A stretch of DNA of 64,000 bases from Micropterix aruncella (taxonomy: Eukaryota > Arthropoda > Insecta > Lepidoptera > Micropterigidae): positions 2,364,435 to 2,428,434 of the forward strand of contig OX155957.1 in NCBI GenBank assembly GCA_944548615.1. Reading direction: 5' to 3'. Positions 1-11,512 of the stretch are shown here, in pieces (position 1 is the first letter of the stretch; each line of letters opens with the position of its first letter). Position numbers and translations under genes: made by a program. Below the pieces are notes generated by a model. It was not told the DNA's origin. It saw nothing but the letters and a program-made list of their open reading frames with translations, and did not search any database.

Positions 1-330
1 TTTATTCATAATTATCTAATTGTTTTACAAAATGATATTTCAATATTCTATATTCGAAATTTCAATGCAATCATTGTGCAGTTGTTCTTTTTATGATTGG
101 TGTAGTAGTTTCGTAGTTATAGTACTTTAAGGTCGATGTCGCCGAAAATCCTGCAAAAGAGACAGATGCATCCATGAAAATACCCATTTACTCCAAGGGT
201 TAAACTAATAAATTGTAAGCCATACGCGAGTGCGAATAGGTCCCATGTTAAGTGCCCATAGTACGTCGGACTATTTATTAAAAGCCTCATACGGTAGCTT
301 TTAAAGCATAATCACCTGTCATCTGTCGTG
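1..330. other. unassigned left edge
   Basis: AT-rich sequence with no ORF, hairpin or repeat match that I can support. Positions 333-425 are GC-richer and follow the RNase H end of the LINE relic on the minus strand, but I cannot read them as protein. Confidence 0.5.
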
Positions 331-425
331 CTATGATGCTGCGAGGGCTTGGGGTCACTGCGCATATCAACGGCCTGCACAGGGCCCGTCTGCTATGCCG
401 GCACCCGACCGTGAAGTCCGAAAGC

Positions 426-2245
426 CTATTGCAGTTTAACCCTCACCTTCGGGCACACGAAACAAACTATTTTACCGGTGTCTATATTAAGGTGATTTTG
501 TTGGCTTTCCCAATTTGTTGAGCTCTTGCATACATCCCAGACCCCAGAAGATTCTATCGTGGGTTTAGCCAGAGCGTCCAATCCTGCTCTGCTCTCCGAG
601 CGGATTAGGATTTTTCTATTATTTACCTCAAGTCGACTTTGAAGTTTTATGCATTCCAATATGGCAAACACCTTGGCTTGGAAAACCGTGGCATATTGTC
701 CAAGGGGAATGCTGATTATGTGGTTGGTTTTAAGTCCGTACACGCCTGCCCCAAAACGTCCATTTGTTCCTGATCTGTCGGTGAACCAGGCGTCCGCATT
801 GTGTCTTTAGAGCCAATGAGGATACTTCCAGTCTTCCCTGGTGGGGATTAGGAGTTTAAAGTACCTCTAGCAATTTTTTTTTAGAAGTCGATCCTGGGTC
901 AGGGTGGAGGAGGTTTAACCCAGGATGATTGGGCCCTTCTCGCTTCCACAGGCCCAAACACGTCAGTCTGGCGGAGTGAATTATGAGCTTGTCCAGAGGC
1001 GGGCAGCAGAGTGCCACCTCTAATCCCTCTGTTGGGGAGGTCTTCATGACGCCAGGTGCAGCCCTCAGGTTACCTTGAAGACTTTTCAGCATGTTTTTCG
1101 TCTCGAGCCTATTCACTCAGGACCACCAGACTATTAAAGCATAGGTTAGCCTAGGCAGCATTACTGCCCTGTTGAGCTATAAGGCGACCCTAGGTTTGAA
1201 CCCTTTGGTTTTCTCCATAGCTCTTTAGCACCCTTACAAGAAGGCATAGAAGCTTGTTCTCTTGCGGTAAGTGGTGCTTCCAATCAAGCTTTAGGTCTAG
1301 ATAGACTCCAAGGTATTTGACTACTGTTGCGTATTCTATCACCTTATCCCAGAGCTTAAGACGCTCAACGGGTTCTGTTTTGTATTTTATGGTGAAAATC
1401 ATGGCCTTAATTTTGCTTGGACTAGCAGGCCGACTCTTGGCCTGGCACCAGTCTTGGGCAGTCTTAAGTGCTTTGTCCATGAGTTCCTCTTAAATTGGTA
1501 GGAAGTTTCCTCTTACCACTATGGCCACGTCATCAACATAGCCGTAGACAAAGAAGGCTTGGTTTTGTAGATCTGTTAGGAGTTCGTCGTTCGACTACAT
1601 CAATACTCTACAAGAGGGGGGAGATGACTCCACCTTGTGGACAGCCCTTGGCTGGGATTCCCGTGAGGGAGGTGTCGTCTTGATAGACGGTCAGATTCCT
1701 ATTTGATAGCATACTCAATGTCCAGTCAATAATGGTCTCTGGTATTCCTCGTCTATACATGGCGTTATTTATAGTTGCATATGATGAAGTGTCAAATGCT
1801 CCTTCGATGTCTAGAAATACTCCCAGAACGTAACATTTTGCCCCTAACTGTGTTTCTATTGTGCTCGCCAGGTGCCGTCAACTAGTCTCTCCAGTGACTT
1901 CAGAAGAAAGGAGGTAAGGCTGATGGGTCTGTAATGTTTGGCAAAGATGTGTCCGTTCCTGCCTGCCCTTGGGATGAAAGTGACTCTTGCACTGCTCCAG
2001 GCATGAGGGACAACTCTGGGAGCTATGCTCGCTCTGAGTACCTTTGTTAGAGGGCCCAGCAGCTGGCTTAGCCCTTTTTGTAGTAGGACTGGTTATAAAA
2101 CCATCCTGTCCAGGTGATTTGTAGCGGTCGAAGGTGTTCACGACCCATTCTACTGCTTTGGGATAGACTGTCTTAGCTGCAAGAGCCCACTCCCTGGGCT
2201 CGTGGAGCCTCTTGTAGTTCTCTCCTGCCACAGTTGGGTCTAAGG
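426..2245 (-). pseudogene. decayed LINE with RT and RNase H domains
   Basis: Minus-strand relic of a non-LTR retrotransposon that would have reverse-transcribed its own RNA at the target site. Read 5' to 3' on the minus strand, pieces follow in the correct order across several frames. First comes an RT start with YKSPGQDG and an IPKAGRNG-like block (about 2245-1880). Then GCPQGGVISPLL (about 1630) and the catalytic GYVDD (about 1535-1515). Then a thumb piece with VVKYLGVYLDLKLDWKHH (1190-1480) and a linker with APGVMKTSPTEGLE and CCPPLD (856-1116). Last is an RNase H domain with AKVFAILE and SESRAGLDAL (426-743), where the usual catalytic SDS reads SES. No endonuclease domain is seen, so it is 5'-truncated, and stops and frameshifts kill it. 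The domain order fits the RNase H-bearing I/R1/LOA group of LINEs; I cannot fix the clade. Confidence 0.8.
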
Positions 2246-2264
2246 ATTCCTAAATTCCTAATTC

Positions 2265-2530
2265 GCATAGAAATGCGATAGATGGCACTAATAATTTAAC
2301 GTTGTCATTGGTTAAATTATTGAGTTTTTATAATCAATCAGTCCCTTTAAAAAAAATATTCATTATCAATGTTTATATAAATAGCCAAATAAATTGCTGT
2401 TAGTTTCGCCGGACATTCTATCAGCGCAACCTGCATGTCGCCGGCGCAAATGGGTTGCCAAAACGTAGAATGGCATTGTGTAATCTAATACCCTTCATTG
2501 ATCTCTTTCATATATAATAATGAAATTATT
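2265..2530 (+). repeat. fragment of the 36819-38219 inverted-terminal-repeat family
   Basis: It shares TAATCAATCAGTCC, TTGCTGTTAGTTTCG and a terminal block GCCAAAACG...TAATCTAATACCC with 37321-37440 and 38025-38219. It looks like the right-hand end of the same element family without its partner terminus. Confidence 0.5.
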
Positions 2531-2689
2531 TGTCTTTCCGAACCTACCAAAACAATAATAAAAAAATAACGAAAGACGTGTATTTCCTTAGTAGAATTAG
2601 TTAGAAAAGGTTGAAATGGCCTAGTTCTTACAAGCTTTTATTCACCTTGCAATGTTTGTTAGTATACATTTACATATATGTTAATAAGT

Positions 2690-3115
2690 TAGTTTGTTTA
2701 GGTCAAATCTTGCAAGCTGAATTAAAACTACTTCCTCTTATCATATGAAGTTGAAATTTGACCTGTTGGTTCAATTTCGATGACAATGCATTTTTGACGC
2801 GAGCATGACCTGATTCTACATCCAGGATCGGCCGCCATCGAGGCTACTCTTCCACGGTCAACAGGACAGACACACAATTTCGTATTCGCATTACATTATG
2901 ATAGCCCGTTCTAAATTTCATCATGACATAGCTGCTGCACCCGTTCTAAGTTTCACCGCGTCAGGGCTGCTGCATCCCCTGATTGGCTTCCAACGAGGGG
3001 ACTCCTCAACGGTCACCAGCACAAACACAAAATTGTCTATTAGCATTCATTTATGATTACCTGTTCTATGTTTCACTATGACATGGCTACTGCACCCAGG
3101 GTTGGCTCGGGACAG
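2690..3115 (-). repeat. diverged copy of the AACCGACTTC repeat, internal modules
   Basis: Modules of the type GATAGCCCGTTCTAAGTTTCACC...CATGGCTGCTGCACCC...GGCTTCCAACGAGGGGACTCC...GGTCACCAGCACA recur here. They match the internal repeats of 18131-18775 and the pieces at 29035-29270 and 29765-29985. The terminal AACCGACTTC motif is absent, so this is a partial copy. Confidence 0.6.
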
Positions 3116-3440
3116 AGCATTTTAATAAAAGCTTGTTTTTAGAAATGTGTTTATCTATTAACTTATTAATACTAGAAGACATAATGTGTCCCGGTGGATT
3201 TCTGGGAAATAGCAATGGGCTCCGATAGCAGGTCCGGGCCAGCGACGGATGACCACGTTTTATTTAGTTTTAATGTCAATGATAAGAGGTATTTATAAAG
3301 ATTCCTACCATCACTAATGACTGTGTCACGTGAAGTGGGGTCGGGCTGTTTGCCGGACCTCTAGGTACCAACATTAATATACTACCGAAGTACCAACCTT
3401 ATGTAACAAAATTATTATTGTTACAACTTTCTATCTTTAA
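3116..3440. other. unassigned spacer
   Basis: No ORF above 60 codons and no repeat match recognised. It includes a moderately GC-rich stretch at 3190-3370 that I cannot place. Confidence 0.4.
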
Positions 3441-3944
3441 TCTATACTAATATTATAAAGAGAAAAAGTTTGTAAGGTTGTAGGAAGTACTCTCTGGATC
3501 TACTGAACCGATTTTGAAAATTCTTTTACCAGTAGAAAGCCACGTCATTTGTGAGTGTCATAGGCTATATATTAATCCGAATTCTTATCAAAATATGAAT
3601 TCTTATCAATTATGAATTCTTATCAAAATAACTAAATTTATCGTCTCAAGTGTTTAAAACAAAAGACTTTTTTTCCTTTTACTGTATATAATTTCCCTTG
3701 TACTGCATAAATGGTTAAAGAGATAAGACACTCACAAAAAAGACACTCACAAGAAGACACTCACAAATAACGGTAATATAGTCAAATTGGCATGCAAATA
3801 CATACATATATATAGTAAAAATATAACCCTTCTTTTGGCAGTCAGGAAATAAATCATAGCACTCAGTAATAACCGGACCATTCTCATAATTTCAACACAA
3901 GTAAAAAGTTTTACCGCCCAACGAAGTGGGCATGGGTCAGCTAG
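3441..3944 (+). mobile_element. non-autonomous Helitron
   Basis: Starts with TCTATACTAATATTATAAAG and ends with CTAG. A terminal hairpin GCCCA/TGGGC with loop ACGAAG (3917-3932) sits 8 bases before the CTAG. The bases flanking it are A (3440) and T (3945), matching Helitron insertion between A and T without target duplication. At 504 bp with no Rep/helicase ORF, it would depend on an autonomous partner for rolling-circle transposition. This 5' terminus is typical of abundant arthropod Helitrons, especially in Lepidoptera. Confidence 0.75.
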
Positions 3945-4049
3945 TTGTGTAATATTTTTAATGAATATCACAAGTCCTGAGAAGATTGCAGAGATTAGTG
4001 CAGTCTATTGAAATAGATCTAGGTCTAAGTTAGTCGTTTTTACACGATT

Positions 4050-4215
4050 GCCAACCAAAAAAGGAGTGTAATATATTCAGGGTTCACCTATGTATGTTTT
4101 CCGTTTCTTTATTCCAACCTAACTTCTAAACGCTTGAACCGATTTACATAGAAGTGTGTGATAATGTTAGAATCGCTATGACATTCCTAGTATCATAGGG
4201 TACGTGCGACGACCT
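4050..4215 (+). repeat. short dispersed repeat, GGAGTGTAAT family, copy 1
   Basis: The block runs from GCCAACCAAAAAAGGAGTGT through TTCAGGGTTCACCTATGTAT and AACTTCTAAACGCTTGAACC to ATCATAGGGTAC. It recurs at 4605-4800, inverted at 19607-19760, and at 59460-59690. No coding capacity; transposon class not determined. Confidence 0.6.
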
Positions 4216-4604
4216 CTTTCTCTCATATAAAGAAAAAGCGGTGTCTTCCATATAAATGGCCGTTTTACATATTATTAGGTTCGTTATGACAGTTACCATT
4301 TCACAGTTATTTTTTTTCGTTCTTTTTCTTCGCGGGCGCCAGGAATAAACCTGTAGGGCCAGAAACAAATAGAAGTTTTTGAAATATTAATTTCTGAAAA
4401 TATTTTTTATGAATTGTTTCATTATTACTCTCCACAAAATATTATCAACGTTTTAGTACCCGTATTTGGTTCTTACGAATTTATTCCATTCTGATATTTT
4501 GGAAAATTATAAAATTAGGTACGTATTTGTACTCGAAAATAAAACCAGTATATATGTTATCATCATTGAAACCCAGGTTTTTTCTGAAGAATAGTTCATA
4601 TATT

Positions 4605-4800
4605 ACACGACTGCCCAACAAAAAGGAGTGTAATGCATTCAGGTTTCACGTATGTATGTTTTCCTTTTCTTCATTCTACTATAACTTCTAAACGCTTAAA
4701 CCGATTTAGGAATGTGTGACAACGCTAGTATCGTTGTGCCATTCCAGGTGTCCTAGGGTACCTAAACTATCCAAATGTCAAATAAATAATTATCCAAATG
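4605..4800 (+). repeat. short dispersed repeat, GGAGTGTAAT family, copy 2
   Basis: Same order of blocks as copy 1: GCCCAACAAAAAGGAGTGTA, TATGTATGTTTTCC, ACTTCTAAACGCTTAAACCG, CCTAGGGTACCTAAACTATC. It lies about 550 bp downstream in the same orientation. Confidence 0.65.
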
Positions 4801-4987
4801 TCAATAAATTAAGTTAAATATATCGTGTTCATTATCAAATAAAAGGTCTGATTAAGTAGATTATGGACATCATGATTATCATAGTATGTGCAATCTACTT
4901 TAATCACTGGATGTTTACATAGGTAACACGGGTCAATGGAGCCGTAACGGAGCACCTGTAAATTGAATTATGTTTTAATGACTATCG

Positions 4988-5686
4988 TTTCAATAAACTA
5001 GAGTTGCCAACTACAGCGGGCGAGACCGTCACCTCAGGAAGTTATAACGATTAGTCGTTCTGTCTCCCTCAAGTGAGCGCAGAAGACTTGAACAAAAACA
5101 GTCCACCATCAAGCTCCGCCACAAGCCCGTAAGAGGCCAACGCCTTAACCGCGAGATAGCCAGGAATGCTACCCAGCGGGCTTACACTCACGCCCTTACT
5201 TCCAATTGCGACCAGATTACTCCAGTCTCTCGATTGGTTACGAGTTCGAGGTCGCTTGCGCGGTCGCTTGCGCGGTCCTCTCCCTTACGGTGAAACGGTG
5301 TATACCGAATCTATCGCGGACCACGGCATCCTTTGCCCGGCTGTTCACCCAGGATCGGGTAGTGGATGGTCGTTTCAAGAGCAGTCGCCGTAAGGTCCGC
5401 AACCACCCCCGCTCTAAAGGAAACAGTACTGCTTCCAGACTCGCCCGACTGTTTGTCAGAGTGCGCGATCGATTGTCAATACCTCACGGAGCGCAAACCA
5501 TCCAGGAGCGCCAGAAGATTGATTCCTAGGGGAAACTAACCGTTAGGCCAGAGTCCTACCCGGGCTCGCACTTCATGCGTGGAGGCCGCCGGATGGGTGT
5601 TGACCCGTGAGTGTGACCAACCCTGAACACAATGGGTCTTCGTGGCCAACTCAGCAAGGGCCCCTTGGCTCCCTTCTTTCAATAAA
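4988..5686 (-). mobile_element. GC-rich SINE-like repeat, copy A, with 10-bp target duplication
   Basis: Body 4998-5676, flanked by the direct repeat TTTCAATAAA (4988-4997 and 5677-5686). In the orientation set by copies B, C and D it lies on the minus strand, with its 3' end at 4998. The 3' end has the hairpin-forming GCGGGCG block followed by GTAGTTGGCAACTCTAG. The body is strikingly GC-rich against AT-rich surroundings and holds a 12-bp internal duplication GGTCGCTTGCGC near 5250. No function is assigned to short open frames within it. Confidence 0.75.
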
Positions 5687-5689
5687 GAA

Positions 5690-6073
5690 CTTTATTCCCT
5701 TAAAACGTGCTTTTATGCGCCAACAAATTGTTTGTAATAATTATAAATACAAAAGTTCACTTTTTGTAACGGCGGTCGTGGTTTGATTTTTAAAAAATCA
5801 TTGTTTTTGTTTTATTTCAAACAAACAACGGAAATATATAAAATGTTCATACTAAGGTAATGGCGCAAAGTGAAAGACGTCCCACATTTACGTGACCATT
5901 CTCAGCGCATACCCAACTAGGCCGAATATAGCTTGTATCTGGGCATACGACGTATTGTCTGCCTCGGGTGGAGAAGCATAACTTACATATAACCGAAGAC
6001 ACTTCATTATATGCAAGTATTATGATGTACCTCCTCGGTAATTGAAAGTTAAATAATAATCGTTAATATAAAA
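5690..6073. other. unassigned spacer
   Basis: AT-rich, with no supported feature. Confidence 0.4.
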
Positions 6074-6470
6074 GACCACGAGTACATATTAAATAAGTGC
6101 CATGATCTCGCAAATGCCGTCACCCGGAACGGATTCACTGTTTACCGTCACGTGGTGGAAGTTGGCGCTCGTGGCCTGCCAGCCAAATCACTGTTTCACC
6201 TCTTTAAAGATCTTGGTCTTTCCGGAAAAATAATCAACTCTTTCCTAGAAAAAATATCTAAAACCGCGATTTCCGCATCTCAAATTCTATGGCTCCGAAA
6301 GGGAAGTGAATGGGTGGTAAGGTGCACGCTCACATGTAGCTGTCCTAAACCTACCACAGCCGGTCGTTAGTCTGGAATCCACTGCTCATTCCCCAGAAGT
6401 GTAATAATAGTATTATGATGGGCCCGACTCCGGTCGGGGAATTCCGTGGCAGCTCCGTTTGTATTTTTTT
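6074..6470 (+). pseudogene. 3' fragment of a LINE with restriction-like endonuclease
   Basis: Translates from about 6074 as DHEYILNKCHDLANAVTRNG... through PAKSLFHLFKDLGL to WLRKGSEWVVR. It aligns without gaps to the last 80 or so codons of the 405-codon frame at 49527-50744. The stop used there (TGA) is TGC here. The shared 3' UTR GGGCCCGACTCCGGTCGG ...GGCAGCTCCGTTTGTATTT follows to about 6465. The catalytic endonuclease residues lie upstream of the truncation and are absent. It is a dead 5'-truncated copy. Confidence 0.85.
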
Positions 6471-6535
6471 GTATATGTACATACACATATACATACATAC
6501 AATAAACATATACATACATACGTATACATACATAC

Positions 6536-6802
6536 ACGGCCCGGTGGCGTAGTGGTTAGGTCGCCTGATCTTACATTGTAAGGTCCCGGGTTCGATTCCC
6601 GGCTGGGTCAACATTTTCCGTTGGGATCAAATTAACGGAATTGCATTTTCAACTCTGTCGATGAAATGCAATAACAAGACACACATGTTACATGCACACA
6701 TACATATAAATTTTTCATACTAGGGTTGGTTGTAAGAGATTGTCATATGACAATAAACCCGCCCATTGTGAAATTGCACAATAAAGAGTAGAAACAAACA
6801 AA
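6536..6802 (+). mobile_element. tRNA-derived SINE, copy 1
   Basis: The head, 6537-6608, folds as a tRNA-like cloverleaf. Acceptor arms are GGCCCGG/CTGGGTC, the A box is TGGCGTAGTGGTTAGG and the B box is GGTTCGATTCC. The variable loop is too short for a working tRNA. An unrelated body follows, then CCCGCCCATTGTGAAATTGC, AATAAA and a tail of AAAC repeats. The same 270-bp unit lies inverted at 24425-24708, which shows it is a mobile family and not a tRNA gene. Pol III transcription from the internal boxes is expected from the class. Confidence 0.85.
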
Positions 6803-7734
6803 CATACACATACATGCATACAATAAACATATATAAATATTACCATCTAATATATAATATATCATGATATTTCTCCTATGCAATATGGTAAATTATATTA
6901 TATTATATGTATTATTTTATATTATACCATATTAGGTAATATAGTAGTCACATTCCTATAATCGCATCCCTAAAAACCTATGATGTCGTAAAAATATACG
7001 TATTATCAAGCGATTTTTTTTTCGATGTTTTGTTTCAATCAATAAATTAATCAGTGTTTATTGTCTTAACAACTCCTCCAGTTGTGCAAACAATATTTTA
7101 TAGCTTAAATTACGTTAGGTACCTACCTGCTATTTTATTTAATTATAACGATAAAACACAGTAGATTAATACATTCAATAGAATACTGTAGATAATATTA
7201 AAAATAAAGTCAAAACTCTCACAGATATTATAATTATTTACATATTTATTCAAATTTACATGTAAGTCACAAAAATTTAATACAATAAAGAATACCAAAA
7301 ACCTTAATAATCAATTACTCTTAATATCATATTACTTCGTGACTGTTTAGAAATTCTGTGGATTGTCATTATAAAATCGAAATTAAAATAATAAAAAGAA
7401 GACTGATATTATCAACATAGTATATGAATTCATAACAATAATCATAAAAAAAAGAATAAAAATGATGTCAGTAAATGTAGTAAAATTAGCAAAGAAAATA
7501 TTGCTGGCATTGTCAAACACTAAAATATTTTTTTACGTGATTAAATTACAAATAAAAATACTCAATATAATATGTACCTAGCTAGTAATATATTTATTGT
7601 ATGATTATTTGTATCATCCGTATGTTGTGAGAAATGTATTTTCATGCAGTGAACACAGTTAATACACAGGTATTTGTTTATTCCGCATAAGCTGCTTATT
7701 AAAACATTGTGTAAATCTAAAAATAAAGGCTTAC
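6803..7734. other. AT-rich unassigned region
   Basis: Dense A/T runs, no repeat pair recognised, and no protein-like frame. Confidence 0.5.
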
Positions 7735-7808
7735 CTACCGTATGAAATGTCACGATGTCGCAATGCACATTTTCCGCAACGAAGAAAACATATAATTTGG
7801 TAAGCCAT
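7735..7808 (-). CDS. candidate first coding exon, host gene (weak)
   Basis: On the minus strand an ATG with insect-like context (GTCAAATGGC) opens 24 codons beginning MAYQIICFLRCGKC and ending at the splice donor GGTAG|GTAAGC (7734-7733). An arthropod-type initiator TCAGT sits about 60 bases upstream (about 7867-7871). I do not recognise the peptide. With so few codons, chance is a real alternative, and no linked downstream exon was found. Confidence 0.18.
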
Positions 7809-8132
7809 TTGACGCGGTCAACCTAACGACATGACAAAGCGAACGCGATGCGTTGAAACAGACGAGGACTGAGTGAGGCCTCTATTTTTAGCGCTTGCTT
7901 AAGTGCCGATGACAGCTGAGCCGTGTATAGAGAAGGAAAACGACGTTATTTTCCGTAATTCCAAAATATTGGGTTTCGATTCGGATTCAGGATTCGCAGG
8001 AGAAAACAAACGAAATAAGGCGCAGTAGCAGTGAGTAAACAAAAAATCCGGCCGCCAAAAAGTCAACCTCAGCTGAACATGAACAGCTCATCCCGTAGAA
8101 TAAAGTACTGGCGCTGAAAGAAATACCATGCC

Positions 8133-8180
8133 ACAATAAGACCAGACTAGAGGCATCAGCCTCTAGTCTGGTCTTATTGT
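8133..8180. repeat. perfect 22-bp hairpin
   Basis: The arm ACAATAAGACCAGACTAGAG plus GC (8133-8154) is exactly inverted at 8159-8180, with the 4-base loop ATCA. No neighbouring feature explains it. It lies 40 bp upstream of a LINE fragment. Confidence 0.85.
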
Positions 8181-8221
8181 AGCATCAAATTATTCGTTTC
8201 ACTAGAAATAAGCAAATTAAA

Positions 8222-8871
8222 GACTACCCTTACTCTATCGGCAATTCAACACTAAAATCTACAAAAAGTGTAAGAGATCTAGGAATACTTCACGACGAGC
8301 ACCTGACTTTTAGAGAGCATATCAACAATGTAGTAAGTAAGAGCGAGCGAACACTGGGTTTTATATATAGGGTTACTAAACCGTTTAAAAATATTAACTC
8401 TTTTAACTTGCTCTATAATTCTCTTGTACGCAGCCAACTGGAGTTTGGTTCCATAATTTGGAATCCATACTATGAGGTGCATTCGGAAGCGATAGAGTCT
8501 GTGCAGAGGAAGTATATGCGCATGGTAACCTATAAAACCGGCCTATCACGCACTCTCTACTCTTATGAAGAGCGTTTAAATTATTTTAAGATTTTTACTC
8601 TTAGAAAGAGGAGAGAGTGCGGAAGTCTAATGTTTCTGCATTCTTAACGGCGGGATAGACTCACCAGATTTATTAGAAGCGTTAAATTTCAACGTACCAT
8701 CCAGGCGACTGAGGCAGCACTTAACATTTCACCTTCCCACTTCGCAGACAAATCAATCTTTCCACAATCCTATCTCACGTACATGCCGGTTATACAACAC
8801 TATAACCGATAACATTGATTTCTTCAACCTGGGACCATTAGTAGTTAAGTCCATTATAAATAACGTATTAT
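8222..8871 (+). pseudogene. LINE reverse transcriptase C-terminal fragment
   Basis: Reads VRDLGILHDEHLTFREHINN, then LYNSLVRSQLEFGSIIWNPY and VQRKYMRMVTYKTGL, which is the thumb and connection region typical of Jockey/CR1-like LINE ORF2. Near 8640 the frame shifts. The continuation NGGIDSPDLLEALNFNVPSR ...FNLGPLVVKSIINNVL runs to a stop at 8871, giving the natural C-terminus. The catalytic YADD core is missing, so this is a 5'-truncated, frameshifted copy. Confidence 0.8.
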
Positions 8872-9210
8872 GAAACAAATTGATAATTTGCCGTATGTTT
8901 TTATTATTTTATTCCAGACATTATTCGATCTATTTTTTTTTTTTACCATTTAATTGTTTAACTGTTTTTCAGAATTCACTATAAACTTATTTCTAAAATT
9001 TTTAATTTTTGTTTTGATAATTTTTATGTTTTTATTATTTTATTCCAGACAATATTTGATCTATTTTTTACCATTTCATTGTTTAATTGTTTTTCAGAAT
9101 TCACTGTAAACTTATTTATAAAATTTTTAATTTTTGTTTTGATAATTTTTAAGAATATTAATTTTTGTACTGATAATTTTTGATAATTTTGATAATTTTG
9201 ATAATTTTGT
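8872..9210 (+). repeat. LINE 3' tail with 131-bp tandem duplication
   Basis: A unit starting TATGTTTTTATTATTTTATT at 8894 repeats at 9025 (period 131). It is followed by short GATAATTTT repeats to about 9208. It directly follows the LINE ORF stop and is best read as that element's 3' UTR. Confidence 0.7.
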
Positions 9211-9316
9211 AAATCATGAGATACGGCACATACGCAATTATAAATTAAGCATGCGGAGTACGCATATAATATTATACCCTAATTAGAAACAAAGTAAAAA
9301 TGTTAGCGATAGCCAT

Positions 9317-10635
9317 TGTGACATAGATAGTTGGGGAATACCTTTGGTGACCTATAGAATCTATAGTAACCTGTAGAAACTAGAATCCCCTTAGTAAAAG
9401 TCACTTGTTTTTATTAGAATTCGATTTATTGGGATCTTAGTCCCCATTAGGAGAATATAAAGAAAGTAGAAACTAGAATCATCGAAAGAAGAGCAAAAGA
9501 CGTGCGATCCTTATCCAGGGTCGGCTTGCAAAGTATTGGATTTTAGAACACTTATTGGATTGTAGCACGTGGGGACACGGGAATGTAGGATGTGACGATC
9601 TTCGACGGAGTCGCGTTTCTTTTCGGTTGGCCGATCCCCGTTCTTCCTCTTCCCGCTCTACGCCGTGCTTTCCCACGGGAGACGGCGGCTGATGTACATG
9701 CGACGGGCGGCACTCTCGTACGTGCGATGATGTTTACGTTGGTCGCGGTCGACCGTCTTGCGATTCGGTAGGTAGATCGGCAGGAATGGTCCAACGGAGA
9801 AGATTAATCCGATAGGAGAATCCCTGTAATTATACAGGAGCAATAAGTGGGAGAGAAGGAAAATGAGGAGTCAGTTTGCCCAATCCTAGGGAGTCGGCTC
9901 ACTCTTCAATCCATCCCTTCCCAACCGAACGGATAAGGATTCATCTTGTATCTAAATATTGAACAACCGCTTCAAAACTCACCGGGTTAATTTATCTGAT
10001 TACGTGCACCACGGGATTCTCAATTAATATCGACCGCACCAGCTGAATTGCGAATTCGAAAAAGAAAGGGCGGAAACATGGCCGTCTAATGATGGCTTCT
10101 TACTCGACTCGTTTAGGCTTCCGGTGCTTAATTTACATTTATTTTATTAATTTGAATAATTGTTACAGTATTTTTATAAAATACTAGATTTAATTTCTAG
10201 TTGAGCGGATCTGATTTAATGTGGCTAAGTGTCCGCGTTTTTACGTACGGAATTTAATTACCAATGTTAATCATGATTTTGTGTATTAAAAATTGTATAA
10301 TACCCAAATAAATTATTGTATTAATTTTCCTAGCATCCTGGTTTATAATTTGATCTTTCTTTATTTTTACCGACTTAATTAAAATTATTCTTTTTCCTAA
10401 AATCCATTTTCATAACTGAATACAAGATTTAAATGTGGCAATCGACTAGCCGACAATAGATTCGTTGTCAATTGTACGCTTGTAGATACTACGATAGTCG
10501 TATGTCGTATCTGACAGTCCTAGCTTGCAAGGCTTGTGAATTGCATCAAGATGGCGCTGCATGCATCTCATGCGTGTGTGTATTGTTGTTTACGTGCAAT
10601 GCGAATTTATCGGGGAAAACAGCAATCGTGTCACA
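9317..10635 (-). repeat. 3' LTR of the Ty3/Gypsy element
   Basis: 1319 bp, with ends TGTGACA...TGTCACA that are inverted repeats of each other. It matches 16640-17958. On the minus strand this copy is the 3' LTR and should supply the poly(A) site. Short frames inside it are repeated in the other LTR only because the LTRs are identical. Confidence 0.95.
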
Positions 10636-10650
10636 ATCCCCCCGCCTCGA
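10636..10650 (-). promoter_or_regulatory. polypurine tract
   Basis: On the minus strand TCGAGGCGGGGGGAT directly abuts the 3' LTR. Its position and purine run are those of the primer for plus-strand DNA synthesis. Confidence 0.8.
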
Positions 10651-11512
10651 ACCGAAAATTCACGGAAGCAGCGGAATTTTCGCCTAATTCACGTAAGTAC
10701 CATAACATTCAACATTCCTACACGCTTCCCAAGTTTGACAGCTTTAAACACGCGCTGATTATAACCTGTGAACTCACCTGACTCTGGGTCAACGATGCGC
10801 CCCTCACGCGTCCGACCCGGGATACAATCCTTCCTTATTCTATTCAAGGATAAGCCCTTATTCGATTCAAGGAACCTACTTTTAAGGATTAGCCCAAGAA
10901 GAACGTTGAACAGCTCGGTAATTAATCTTTCATACAAGCTCTTACATTCTTTCAATCATAAATCTCTGCATTCATCACCATCTATAATACGGTAGCCAAT
11001 CCAATAGGCATACCGATCCTTTCATTCGACACTGAAACCCTAAATAACGTGTGCTACTGTGTCACACCAATTTCGTTGACACCTCATCGAAGCCTCACTT
11101 TCCTGCCTAGAACGCTTTGCTGCACTGCTACTTAAATAAAACTTTACTTTTCAGAACGAACGCATTGTCGCATTGGTTCCACTGAAACTGCGGCAACCTG
11201 TTGTGTGCACTGGACCCATATTCGATAATGTTCCAGTCTAACTACACCAACCTAATAACAACCACCATATAATGTTTGTGGATATGATGAATAACATCAC
11301 AACAGAAATTGCTTCATGGATTACATTCGGAAAACAACACTATGACGTATAAAATAATCAAAACAAAACGCTCACTATACAAGTCGCTGAACAACCACCG
11401 AATGACAAGGTAAACCCAATTTTATTTAATATTTTAATGAATTATGATCATATTAGATGACAGTCTATTTTAAGGTTATTATTTTTTTATTTTTTTATTT
11501 GATTTTAAATGA
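10651..11512 (-). other. non-coding 3' region of the Ty3 element
   Basis: About 860 bp between the pol stop and the polypurine tract. The only frame of note is 88 codons (10955-10689, minus) without an env-like signal peptide, membrane segment or known motif. I take this as untranslated. Confidence 0.6.

Noticed and set aside
6537..6608. A functional tRNA gene
   Set aside because: The variable loop is about one base, position 33 is C, not T, and the unit recurs with a non-tRNA body at 24425-24708; it is a SINE head.
9479..9843. Three minus-strand frames repeated at 16802-17166
   Set aside because: Their identity comes from the identical LTRs, they overlap one another, and they have no motif.
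10689..10955. env-like gene in the 3' part of the Ty3 element
   Set aside because: 88 codons without signal peptide, membrane segment, furin-type site or any known env motif.
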